DNA from: Acidobacteriota bacterium
GTDB lineage: Bacteria; Acidobacteriota; Blastocatellia; Pyrinomonadales; Pyrinomonadaceae
Length of the DNA stretch: 15,311 nucleotides
Direction: 5' to 3'
Assembly (NCBI GenBank): GCA_029862725.1
Contig: JAOTWT010000019.1
Span: forward strand, 1-15,311
In this document: one piece after another, positions 6,360 to 14,140 of the stretch
How the letters are laid out: the number at the start of each line of letters is the position of its first letter
Numbering within the stretch: position 1 is the first letter of the stretch
Notes under the pieces: model-generated
Database searches by the model: none
The model's input: the letters and a program-made list of their open reading frames with translations, nothing else
Told to the model about the DNA's origin: nothing
Position numbers and translations under genes: made by a program

Positions 6360-8752
6360 GCTCACTAGTCGGTTTTTTTGTCCTGGCGCTAAGTCTTTCC
6401 GTAAATTGTCTTGCCGCCGAGGCCAAAGAACGGCTGGCCGAACTCTTCAATAATTCCGAATACGAACAACTGCTTGACGAACTGAAAGTGATAGAAAAGC
6501 GAGACCCCTCATCGTTTACATCGAACAACCTTGACTATTTCTACGCACGGACCGCCGAAAGAAATGGCAATTTCTCGGCTGCAATCGCTTATTACCAAAA
6601 GGCTGCTGCCCGGGACGGTGAACTCGAACTCTATGCGCTGAAGCATCTTTCCCGGCTTATGCGTGAGACCGGAAACTTGGGTGCCGAGCGTTTGTTTCTT
6701 TTTGAGATAGGGTATAGCGAGAAAACCCTCATTCCGAATCAAATTGCTCGCCAAAGGCTCGTGCGCAACTATTTTGAAAGCGGGGATTACATAAGCTTGA
6801 TCACGATTTTGGAGCACGGGGTCCCGGGAGTTGGCAAACCAGAACCTGTAGCGACCGATCGTCAACTACAGGTTCTGCTGGGAAAGTCGTTTTTGTTGAA
6901 CGGGCAAGCCGATAAAGGCCGGGAGGTGTTCGCTGGACTTGTAGATTCCGCTCCTGACGAAAACCAACCGGACGATTATTCTCTCGAAGCGGTGAAGGGT
7001 CTCGACCGGATTGAGACGGGTGCCGCTCAGATTGAATCGGTCAAGAATTTGACTGCTGAAGAGCACAAACGGCGAGCTGATATCTACCAGTTTAACAGGG
7101 ACTTCAAGCACGCACGCCTGCACTACAACGCGATTGTTGAAAATCACAAGGAAAACCCGATGATTTCCGAAGCGAGATATCAGATTGGCCGCGGTTTTGT
7201 CCAGGAACGAAAATATGAAGAAGCAGCGCCCTTGTTCGAAGCCGTCAGGAATGATGACCCGGGCGCAGATCTGAAAGGACCGGCGCTCTACGCGGCCGCC
7301 GGCGTCTACGCCAATCTCGATAAGCACAGCGAAGCGATCGCCGCCTATGAGCAATTCATTTCTGAATACCCTGATGCCTCAAACATCGAGCGCGGATATC
7401 TGAATATCATCGACGCTTACCGGGATGCCGGCAACGACAAGATGGCTCTCGAATGGTGTTCGAAAACAACTGGAGCCTTTCGCGGTCAAAAAGGCGAGGC
7501 TGCCGGTCTCTTTGCGGAGGTCCGGATACACATCGCCGGCGGCGATTGGAACAGGGCGCTTCAGTCCCTAAACCGCTTGAAGGAGTTGAAAGACCTCGGC
7601 GGCATGCGTATTGCCGGAGGCACTAATCCGGAAGAGGTCTCGTTCCTGCGGGCACTTTCACTGGAGAAACTCGGCCGGCTTGAGGATGCCGTCGACGTAT
7701 ATATTGGAATACGCGACGGGCGAGGCGAATACTATGGTTGGCGCTCACTCGATAGAATGTCGAAAAACGAGGAGTTTGCGCGCCTGCTGGAAAGAAGACT
7801 GGCAAAGCTGAAAGGAAATTCTGGCCAACTTACGGGCGAATCCGGAAGGTTCTCGGAACAGGAAATTCAAGAACTCGAAAAGATCCTCTTTCCGGACAAG
7901 CGCATGCCTGCGCCTAAAGACCCTGAAGACTACGCTGTCCTGCGAATTCAACCGAAAGCAATCAAAAACCTGAACGGGATCCCGAAGCGTCTGCTCGATT
8001 TGGGTCTCTACGACGAGGCCGCACCCGAGGCCGAAACGAGGCTCCGGACAAGAGACGGAAGCTCTGGCGAAGACCTGGCCGATTTTGACGACGCTACCGC
8101 GTTTACGCTTGCAACCTATTATTCAAGAGGAGGTTACGCCGATCGAGCTATAAAATTCATTGAGCCGAAATGGAAGAAGGTCGACCGCTACTTTCCGATT
8201 GAGGAGATACCGAACGAGCAGCTGATGCTGCTTTATCCCGCGCCATACCGCGATGCGCTCTTAAAGTATGGAACGGAAAAAGATGTCGATCCCAGGTTCC
8301 TTTTGTCGATTATGCGACAGGAATCCCGTTTTCAGGCCGATATCAAGTCTGCCGCAGCGGCCCGCGGGTTGATGCAGTTCATTACCAACACCTCGGACAA
8401 AATGGCTCTGGAACTTGGAATCGAACAATTCCGGCAAGACGAACTCTACGATCCGGACACAGCTGTGAGATTTGGGGCGCACTACATTTCGAAAATCTTT
8501 CAAGACTTCCCAGGGCAGCCGCAAGCGGTCGCGGCAAGTTATAACGGCGGTGAGGACCGAATGGCCCGATGGCTGAAGCGTGCGAAAACGAATGACCCGG
8601 ACCAATATGTGCCGGAGATCGTCTTCGCCCAGACAAAAGACTATGTTGAAAGGGTGATGACAAACTACCGGTTGTATCTGCTCCTTTACGATAAAAACCT
8701 AAAACCCCGTGTTGTTAGTCCTCGTAAGAAACAGGCAGAGACGCTTGATTAG
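6353..8752 (+). CDS. slt: Soluble lytic transglycosylase, Slt70-like
   Basis: The product cleaves the MurNAc-GlcNAc bond of peptidoglycan with formation of 1,6-anhydro-MurNAc, in the periplasm. The chosen ATG starts MPRSLVGFFVLALSLS, a signal peptide ending near CLA-AEA. The frame is open upstream to 6128, but that part reads through folD and its promoter and lacks family features. Residues about 25-600 are helical, TPR-like repeats with many ALYAAAGVY-like and EAIAAYEQFI-like helices, as in the superhelical ring of Slt70. The catalytic domain is C-terminal: IMRQESRF with the acid Glu657, then RGLMQFI and AASYNGGEDRMARW. The length of 799 residues is at the upper end for the family. It is the first gene of a plus-strand run, 27 bp before the SCO gene, and diverges from folD. 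No Shine-Dalgarno motif is visible. Confidence 0.93.
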   Translation: MPRSLVGFFVLALSLSVNCLAAEAKERLAELFNNSEYEQLLDELKVIEKRDPSSFTSNNLDYFYARTAERNGNFSAAIAYYQKAAARDGELELYALKHLSRLMRETGNLGAERLFLFEIGYSEKTLIPNQIARQRLVRNYFESGDYISLITILEHGVPGVGKPEPVATDRQLQVLLGKSFLLNGQADKGREVFAGLVDSAPDENQPDDYSLEAVKGLDRIETGAAQIESVKNLTAEEHKRRADIYQFNRDFKHARLHYNAIVENHKENPMISEARYQIGRGFVQERKYEEAAPLFEAVRNDDPGADLKGPALYAAAGVYANLDKHSEAIAAYEQFISEYPDASNIERGYLNIIDAYRDAGNDKMALEWCSKTTGAFRGQKGEAAGLFAEVRIHIAGGDWNRALQSLNRLKELKDLGGMRIAGGTNPEEVSFLRALSLEKLGRLEDAVDVYIGIRDGRGEYYGWRSLDRMSKNEEFARLLERRLAKLKGNSGQLTGESGRFSEQEIQELEKILFPDKRMPAPKDPEDYAVLRIQPKAIKNLNGIPKRLLDLGLYDEAAPEAETRLRTRDGSSGEDLADFDDATAFTLATYYSRGGYADRAIKFIEPKWKKVDRYFPIEEIPNEQLMLLYPAPYRDALLKYGTEKDVDPRFLLSIMRQESRFQADIKSAAAARGLMQFITNTSDKMALELGIEQFRQDELYDPDTAVRFGAHYISKIFQDFPGQPQAVAASYNGGEDRMARWLKRAKTNDPDQYVPEIVFAQTKDYVERVMTNYRLYLLLYDKNLKPRVVSPRKKQAETLD
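6840..6877. repeat. Perfect 12 bp inverted repeat inside slt
   Basis: CAGAACCTGTAG (6840-6851) and CTACAGGTTCTG (6866-6877) are exact reverse complements separated by 14 bases. They encode the segment around PEPVATDRQLQVLL of the TPR-like region. There is no T-run after it, so it does not look like an intrinsic terminator. Confidence 0.85.
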
Positions 8753-8779
8753 AAATCGCGTATTGGGCAGACTCAAACC

Positions 8780-9697
8780 ATGAAATTCATAAATTTCTTA
8801 TTTTTAGTTTCTTTCGCTTCGATTTTCTTGTTCTCGTGCGGGGACGCTTCGCAGTCCTCAACAGATCCGTCACTAAAACGTTATCCGCTGCGAGGCGAGA
8901 TCGTGAGTCTCGACAAGGCGTCCAAAAAAGCTTCGATCAAACACGAAAAGATCGAGGGTTATATGGATGCCATGACTATGGACTTCGAGATCAGGAAACC
9001 GGACTGGGTCTGGAGCGAGCTGGTGCCCGGATCCGTAGTCACCGGCGATCTTGTTGTTGATAACGTCAACGGAGATTACTGGCTCGAAATAAACGGCGTC
9101 CTCGCGCCGCAAAAGAGTGATCAGGATTCAACCCCGATTCGGGAAGACAAGGCCGTGGTCGGACAGAAACTCGTCGATTTCAGTTTGACGGATCAGAACG
9201 GAAATACGGTAACGCCCAGGGATTTCGAGGGAAAAGCCCTGGCCATCACATTCATATATGCGCAATGTCCGCTGCCGGATTTCTGCATCCTGATGTCAAA
9301 GAACTTTTCGGATGTCGCGAACGTAGTCGCGGTGGACGAGACGTTAAAAGACGATGTCCGGCTCTTAAGCATTTCTTTCGACCCGGCCCGTGACACGCCG
9401 GATAAGCTGAAGAGCTACGGACTCGGGTATCTCGGCAAAGATTCGAAAGCCAAGGACTTCAAAGTTTGGCAGCTCGCTGTTGGGGCCGAGCCGGAGGTCA
9501 AGAAAGTGGCCGACTTTGCGGGCCTTATGTATGAGGTCGATGAAAACGATAAAACACAATTCAGACATTCGCTGAGGACGCTGATCGTCGGACCTGACGG
9601 AACGGTTAAAAAAGTATTGTCGGGAAATGACTGGAAACCGGTTGACCTGATCAACGAACTCAAGTCTGCCGCGGAACCGCCGAAAAAGAAGGAGTAG
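8780..9697 (+). CDS. SCO1/SenC-family copper lipoprotein with N-terminal CusF-like domain
   Basis: SCO proteins are thioredoxin-fold copper chaperones or thiol reductases that help assemble the CuA site of cytochrome oxidase. The N-terminus is a lipoprotein signal (LFSC, Cys20). Residues about 37-108 resemble the periplasmic copper-binding CusF fold: H55, then M62 in YMDAMTMDF with M65 and M67. Residues about 126-295 form the SCO domain: VDFSLTDQNGNTVTPRDF, the metal-binding cysteines in CPLPDFC (C163, C169), ISFDPARDTPDKL, and the copper-ligand His263 in FRHSLRT. The cysteines are spaced CX5C and not the CX3C of mitochondrial Sco1. The C-terminus ends in a Lys-rich PPKKKE. The gene lies 27 bp after slt and 3 bp before a membrane protein, so it is probably in an operon. 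Copper insertion into an oxidase is inferred; no oxidase gene is in view. Confidence 0.9.
   Translation: MKFINFLFLVSFASIFLFSCGDASQSSTDPSLKRYPLRGEIVSLDKASKKASIKHEKIEGYMDAMTMDFEIRKPDWVWSELVPGSVVTGDLVVDNVNGDYWLEINGVLAPQKSDQDSTPIREDKAVVGQKLVDFSLTDQNGNTVTPRDFEGKALAITFIYAQCPLPDFCILMSKNFSDVANVVAVDETLKDDVRLLSISFDPARDTPDKLKSYGLGYLGKDSKAKDFKVWQLAVGAEPEVKKVADFAGLMYEVDENDKTQFRHSLRTLIVGPDGTVKKVLSGNDWKPVDLINELKSAAEPPKKKE
9689..9694 (+). promoter_or_regulatory. Ribosome binding site of the unknown membrane protein
   Basis: AAGGAG ends immediately before the SCO stop codon and six bases before the next ATG at 9701, implying translational coupling of the two genes. Confidence 0.75.
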
Positions 9698-9700
9698 ACA

Positions 9701-10720
9701 ATGACTATTCAAGCTCTGCGCGCGACAATTCCGAGCCTTTTTTTTCTGGTCGTAACCCTTTCTATTTTTGCACTAACTATTTTATTGTCAACGCTTTCTT
9801 TATTTCCCGTATACCCCGAACTGGCGGTTGGGATTACATACGATCTCGCATTTACCGCGCCGCTTTTTTACTATCTTGCGATTCGGAAATCGGTGATCCC
9901 GAAGGCGACCGTGGCCGGTGTCGCGGTACTCGGCATCGTGTCGGCGATGTTTCTGCTGCCCGCCAACCAACAAACTCATCTTGGATTTATCACATTTTGG
10001 GTTTTTCCCTTTCTCGAAATCGGCCTCCTCGGGCTTGCCGGATATAAGGCATGGAAGGCACTTCGGACTTACAAGCGGGTGCGAAAAGAAAATGCGGATG
10101 TCTATGCAACACTGGGAGTTGTATTTGAAGAATCGATCGGCAGCACCTTTTTCTCGCGAATCGCCGCGTTCGAGGCGTCCGTTTTTTACTATGCGTTTCT
10201 GGGTTGGCGAACCCCCACGCAAGATACGAACACGTTCAGCTATCACAAAAAGCGGGGAGCCGGAGCTTTATACGGGGTCTTTGCATTTCTGATATTTGCC
10301 GAAACCATCGTTTTTCACATGCTGATCGCCCGCTGGAGCGTTATCGCCGCGTGGATCTTTACGATATCCTCTCTTTATGTCCTGCTTCTTTTGTTTGCTC
10401 AGTTTAAGGCCTCGTATTTGCGGCCGACCGTGGTTTGCGAAGACGAGCTACTAGTCCGGTGCGGCCTTTTTTGCGATGCCGAAATTCCGCTCTCGGAAAT
10501 CGTCGAAATCGAAGCTGTGGGGAATCTTTCTTCTTTAGCACCGGAAGTCCTTCAAGCTGCGGTTATTAAAGGATTCGAGCCCGTAAATATTCTGGTTACA
10601 ACGGCAAATGAGCTTACCGCAGCCCGTCCATACGGACTGAAGAAACCGTTCCGGAAAATCGCTTTCTTCGTCGACGAAAAAGAGCGGCTGATTCAAGACC
10701 TTTTGAAAAATGACTCTTAA
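9701..10720 (+). CDS. Polytopic membrane protein of unknown function with a possible PH-like C-terminal domain
   Basis: I do not recognise this 339-residue protein with confidence. Hydrophobic helices are predicted by eye at about residues 12-34, 42-61, 68-88, 94-115, 188-209 and 213-235. Between helices 4 and 5 lies a roughly 70-residue loop with many basic and aromatic residues (KAWKALRTYKRVRKE, SYHKKRG). The C-terminal 100 residues are soluble. The pattern EDELLVRCGLFCDAEIPLSEIVEIE, followed near the end by KIAFFVDEKERLIQDLL, recalls bacterial PH-like domains, in which a strand-turn-strand is followed by a dipeptide defining the domain edge; this is a resemblance only. The start has a clear Shine-Dalgarno motif and lies 3 bp after the SCO stop. 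The 3' end overlaps the AI-2E gene by 11 bp. The tight coupling suggests a shared envelope role, possibly linked to copper or oxidase assembly, but nothing proves this. Confidence 0.8.
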   Translation: MTIQALRATIPSLFFLVVTLSIFALTILLSTLSLFPVYPELAVGITYDLAFTAPLFYYLAIRKSVIPKATVAGVAVLGIVSAMFLLPANQQTHLGFITFWVFPFLEIGLLGLAGYKAWKALRTYKRVRKENADVYATLGVVFEESIGSTFFSRIAAFEASVFYYAFLGWRTPTQDTNTFSYHKKRGAGALYGVFAFLIFAETIVFHMLIARWSVIAAWIFTISSLYVLLLLFAQFKASYLRPTVVCEDELLVRCGLFCDAEIPLSEIVEIEAVGNLSSLAPEVLQAAVIKGFEPVNILVTTANELTAARPYGLKKPFRKIAFFVDEKERLIQDLLKNDS

Positions 10721-11846
10721 CAAGACCGCATCGCTCATTCTTATTGTCGCCGCGGCGGCAACGTTCCTATATGTCGCGAAGCCACTCCTGGTCCCATTCG
10801 TAATCGCACTGCTCATCTGGTATTTGATCAACGCACTAAGCCATTGGATCGGCCAGTTTGCGTTCGTCAGGAAATTCCTTCCCGTTTGGACCCACGTTTT
10901 GATCTCATCCCTCGTTATTTTCTTGATCCTTTTGACCTTGGGCGGTCTAATTGTTGAAAATGCGCGGACCATGGTGAATGCGGGGCCGGTATATCAGAAA
11001 AACCTCGGCGATGTGATAAAACGGCTCGATGACGCTATTCAGATCGATCTTTCAGCGGTCAGATCGGCTGTGGATTCCAATCTTTTTGTGGAATTCGGCA
11101 AGCTCATTGAAACTACCGATTTGACGATCGCCGGCATCGTGCAGCGGATCCTGAATACGCTCTCGGGAATTGCGGCAAACGCTTTTCTTATCTTGATCTA
11201 CCTGATTTTTCTCTTCTTTGAACAGGTTCACTTTTCAAAAAAAGCCAGGGCCCTTTTTGCGAGTGAACAGCGACAGACAAAGTTCTTTGAGATTATCGAT
11301 CATATCAACAAGGCGATCCGTGCTTATTTCAAGGTCAAAATAACGGTCAGCCTGATTACCGCCACGGCGAGCTATTTGCTGATGGTTGCGGTGGGCCTGG
11401 AATTCGCGATTTTTTGGGCCTTCCTGATCTTTCTTTTGAATTTTATTCCGAACATCGGTTCGCTGATCGCGACGCTGTTTCCAACGGCTCTCGCGCTGAT
11501 TCAGTTTCCCGAATCGTTTTACCCGTTCCTCGTCATACTCTTCGGCGTCGGCGCGATCCAGGTTATTGTCGGAAATCTGGTTGAACCGCGAATGATGGGA
11601 AGCAGTCTCAATATTTCGTCTCTCGTCGTGATCCTTTCCCTTTCGCTTTGGGGTACGATGTGGGGAATTACAGGGATGATTCTCTGTGTGCCGATTACCG
11701 TGATCATTATGATCGTTTTTGCACAATTCCCATCGACCAGGCCGGTTGCGATACTCCTTTCTGAAAACGGGGAATTGATGACAAACCTCAAGGTCATCCA
11801 CGAGGCCTACGACGAAGTTGAACCAAAGGAGAATTCGGATCCCTAA
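10710..11846 (+). CDS. AI-2E family transporter (PerM/UPF0118)
   Basis: This is a 378-residue inner-membrane protein of the AI-2 exporter/PerM superfamily. Members include TqsA, tied to autoinducer-2 export, and proteins acting as Na+(Li+)/H+ antiporters, so the substrate cannot be given. The topology fits: two N-terminal helices (about 8-42, then 60-84), a long soluble segment at about 85-140, then a hydrophobic half. Conserved family motifs are FLLNFIPNIGSLIATLFP at 241-258 and GNLVEPRMMGSSLNISSL at 288-305, followed by WGTMWGITGMILCVPIT at 314-330. The ATG lies within the 3' end of the preceding gene (11 bp overlap), so it is probably translationally coupled. Its TAA overlaps the stop of the convergent gene. 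It ends the plus-strand run. Confidence 0.93.
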   Translation: MTLNKTASLILIVAAAATFLYVAKPLLVPFVIALLIWYLINALSHWIGQFAFVRKFLPVWTHVLISSLVIFLILLTLGGLIVENARTMVNAGPVYQKNLGDVIKRLDDAIQIDLSAVRSAVDSNLFVEFGKLIETTDLTIAGIVQRILNTLSGIAANAFLILIYLIFLFFEQVHFSKKARALFASEQRQTKFFEIIDHINKAIRAYFKVKITVSLITATASYLLMVAVGLEFAIFWAFLIFLLNFIPNIGSLIATLFPTALALIQFPESFYPFLVILFGVGAIQVIVGNLVEPRMMGSSLNISSLVVILSLSLWGTMWGITGMILCVPITVIIMIVFAQFPSTRPVAILLSENGELMTNLKVIHEAYDEVEPKENSDP

Positions 11847-12754
11847 ACATCCGACATCAGTTCCGCTTCAACGGTTCCGCTTCCCTCGAAACCATCACTG
11901 ATCACATATCCCCTTTTTCCGGGTTTGAATTCGAGCCGGAGCCGGCCATCATTTTCCGACATAAACACCTGAAGAGGCGGATGAGGCCGGTCGATCAAAC
12001 TGCCCCCCTCGATTCGATTTAAAACGGGTTTTGCGGTCCCGGTCTTTCCCGAACCGGCCTCCTTCGATTTTCGTGCGGTTTCCTGACCAACCCCGTGGAT
12101 GTCAAAAAAGATGGTAACAAAATCACCGTGGGTGAGCGTGGACAAACTGCCGCTCACATCAAAGTTTTTCGTAATTCCCAGAAAGCCCCCGGTGAATTTA
12201 AACGACCCGGAACTGACACGATAGTTCCGCATGCGGTTTTTCCATGTTTCTCCCGCGACCAGATCGATGCCGTCCTCTTCTTCAACGGGCACGGCGACAA
12301 CTGCAAAAGGCTTGGTAAGAGCGTCGGTGACAATTGCCCCATGTGCCGGCGCAACATCTTCGATCTGACACGCCCCGTCGCGCATCTTTATCGAAACGGA
12401 ATAACCGCCGGTCTCTTTCTCACCTGAAAAAGCCGCTACCACTGCGTATTTCGTAAAATCAACGTCGACCGCTTCAAAATCGCCGATCATTTTCGGGAGC
12501 ATTCCATAGGATTCCGGGTCGCGGGCGACAAACACAAACGGCTTATCGATCTTCGAATACGAACCTTCGGCAAGGATCAAGGTGTTTTCTTTTTCCGGAT
12601 TTTTCGAGTCTCCCGGTTGATACTGCTCGCCCTGCGAGACTTTCGGATTCTTCATTTTTTTAAGTTGCTCAAGGGTGATCGCCTCTTGGCCCGCAACTCC
12701 AACGACCGCAAACACAAAAGACACCAGCAAGATTGCAGATAGTTTTTTTCTCAT
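11843..12754 (-). CDS. Secreted protein with PrcB-like domain
   Basis: The product has an N-terminal signal peptide (RKKLSAILLVSFVFAVVG) with likely cleavage after VAG, so it should be exported. Residues about 103-155 carry AAFSGEKETGGYSVSI and later APAHGAIVTDALTKPF. This is the pattern of the C-terminal domain of PrcB, a component of the Treponema denticola dentilisin protease complex; many such domains occur in secreted proteins of unknown role. The remaining 140 residues contain a beta-rich segment (FKFTGGFLGITKNFDVSGSL) and end RGYVISDGFEGSGTVEAEL; I do not recognise a second domain. No protease gene is adjacent. It lies 29 bp after the amidohydrolase on the same strand. No clear Shine-Dalgarno motif precedes the ATG. 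The stop overlaps the convergent AI-2E stop. The domain call is moderately secure and the function open. Confidence 0.72.
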   Translation of the reverse strand: MRKKLSAILLVSFVFAVVGVAGQEAITLEQLKKMKNPKVSQGEQYQPGDSKNPEKENTLILAEGSYSKIDKPFVFVARDPESYGMLPKMIGDFEAVDVDFTKYAVVAAFSGEKETGGYSVSIKMRDGACQIEDVAPAHGAIVTDALTKPFAVVAVPVEEEDGIDLVAGETWKNRMRNYRVSSGSFKFTGGFLGITKNFDVSGSLSTLTHGDFVTIFFDIHGVGQETARKSKEAGSGKTGTAKPVLNRIEGGSLIDRPHPPLQVFMSENDGRLRLEFKPGKRGYVISDGFEGSGTVEAELMSDV

Positions 12755-12783
12755 AATTGAATTTGGCCCGGCATTGATAAAAT

Positions 12784-14118
12784 CTAGAATGTCCTCGAAA
12801 CACGCGACACCAGCTCCTCCGCGTCTATTTGCGTCAGCTTTCCGTCTTTATAAACAACATCTCCACCGACGAGAACCGAAGTCACCGATGACGCACTCGT
12901 CGAAAAGATGAGTGTGGAATAAATGTCGTTGACGGGTACCTGGGCAATGCCATCGATTGAGATGATCACAAGGTCCGCTTGTTTGCCTGGCTCCAGGCTA
13001 CCGATCTCGCATTCGAGTCCAAGTGCCGAGGCCCCACCCATAGTCATCGACCAAAAAAGCAATTCCGGGCTGACAATGGCGTGTTGCCCGCCCCGGACCC
13101 TGGATATCAATCCGGCGAACCGCGCCTCCTCAAGCATATCGCAAATGTTGTTGCTTGCCATTGAATCAGTACCGATCCCCACCGTAATCCCGTGTTCCAG
13201 AAATTCGCCGAGCGGGGCCGCTCCATGACCGAATTTTGAATTTGATTTCGGGCAGTGGGCAATCTTCGTCCCGCTTTCGGCAATCATCGCAACTTCCTCC
13301 GCGGAGACGCCTATGCAATGTGCGAGCAGAGGCGCCGCATCAAGCACGCCGATTTCCTGTAAGTAAGCGACGGTGCTCAAGTGCGGTGTTTTCCAATAGG
13401 AAGAATCCTTAAAAAGTAACTCCGCGATGGCGCCGGTCCCTTTGGTCATCAATTCCGCTTCTTCGGCCGATTCGGCTGCATGAATCGACATCAGGACGTC
13501 GTTGTCGATCGAGTACCCGGTGATCAATTCGAAAAGTTCGCGGCTAACCGTGTACGGCGCGTGCGGGGAAAGACCGGCCGCAACGTGACTTTTGCAACTA
13601 CCTGCGAGGACCTCGAACTTTTCAACCAGTTTACGGAAATCCTCTTTCGCCGTAAGGCCGGAGGGTGAAAACTCCGTTTCCTGGAAAACGATCCCTCGAA
13701 GCCCGACGGCGTTCAGTGCCGCTACCCCCGCCGTCCCGACCCTGCCAATATCGCCAATGGTCGTGACTCCGGATGAGGCCGCTTCGGCAGCCCCCAGACG
13801 CGCGGACAATTCTATTTGATCCGCCGCGTCATACTCGCGTCGGAGTTTTGTGATTTCAATGAGCCATCTGCAAAAATCGTCGTCATATTTGTCCAATTGA
13901 CCGCGAAATGCTGTCAGCTCGAGATGCGTGTGACAATTGACAAAGCCGGGGACGATCGCCGAATCGCCGAAATCCAGAACCTCCTCCTCGGGAAAGTCTT
14001 CAATGATTGCCCGAGCACTTCCAACGGCCGCAATCAAACCTTGCCGGAAACAGACCGCGCCCCCCAGGATCGGGGGCGATGAGACCGGGACGACATGATT
14101 TGCTCTGTAGATTGGCAT
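12784..14118 (-). CDS. Metal-dependent amidohydrolase, deaminase/chlorohydrolase type
   Basis: The 444-residue product belongs to the amidohydrolase superfamily subgroup with SAH/MTA deaminases, aminofutalosine deaminase and the Trz/Atz hydrolases. Metal and catalytic residues are visible: H63-T-H65 in VNCHTHLEL, H213 and E216 in SIHAAESAEE, H267 in LLAHCIGV, H288 in KIAHCPKSNSKFG, and D318 in GIGTDSMASNN. SPHAPYTVS at 184-192 is the usual substrate-pocket segment. The C-terminus has the ADLVIISIDG beta-sandwich end. The frame is open to 14244, but the ATG at 14118 starts MPIYRANHVVPV, the usual beginning of the family; the extra 42 residues would overlap the upstream transglycosylase. Reactions could include deamination of a purine nucleoside such as aminodeoxyfutalosine in menaquinone synthesis, but the sequence does not settle the substrate. 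Confidence 0.88.
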   Translation of the reverse strand: MPIYRANHVVPVSSPPILGGAVCFRQGLIAAVGSARAIIEDFPEEEVLDFGDSAIVPGFVNCHTHLELTAFRGQLDKYDDDFCRWLIEITKLRREYDAADQIELSARLGAAEAASSGVTTIGDIGRVGTAGVAALNAVGLRGIVFQETEFSPSGLTAKEDFRKLVEKFEVLAGSCKSHVAAGLSPHAPYTVSRELFELITGYSIDNDVLMSIHAAESAEEAELMTKGTGAIAELLFKDSSYWKTPHLSTVAYLQEIGVLDAAPLLAHCIGVSAEEVAMIAESGTKIAHCPKSNSKFGHGAAPLGEFLEHGITVGIGTDSMASNNICDMLEEARFAGLISRVRGGQHAIVSPELLFWSMTMGGASALGLECEIGSLEPGKQADLVIISIDGIAQVPVNDIYSTLIFSTSASSVTSVLVGGDVVYKDGKLTQIDAEELVSRVSRTF

Positions 14119-14140
14119 TGTAAAACGGGAGTCGGCGGGC

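Noticed and set aside
6295..6528. Upstream extension of the folD frame by 78 codons
   Set aside because: It is Ser-rich, overlaps slt coding sequence and precedes the normal FolD N-terminus at 6294.
6866..7354. Minus-strand open frame of 162 codons inside slt
   Set aside because: Antisense to the TPR-like region of a well-supported gene, with no recognisable domain or start signal.
11235..11801. Minus-strand open frame of 188 codons inside the AI-2E gene
   Set aside because: Its Arg/Asn/His/Glu-rich composition is the complement of membrane-protein codons; the plus-strand gene has clear family motifs.
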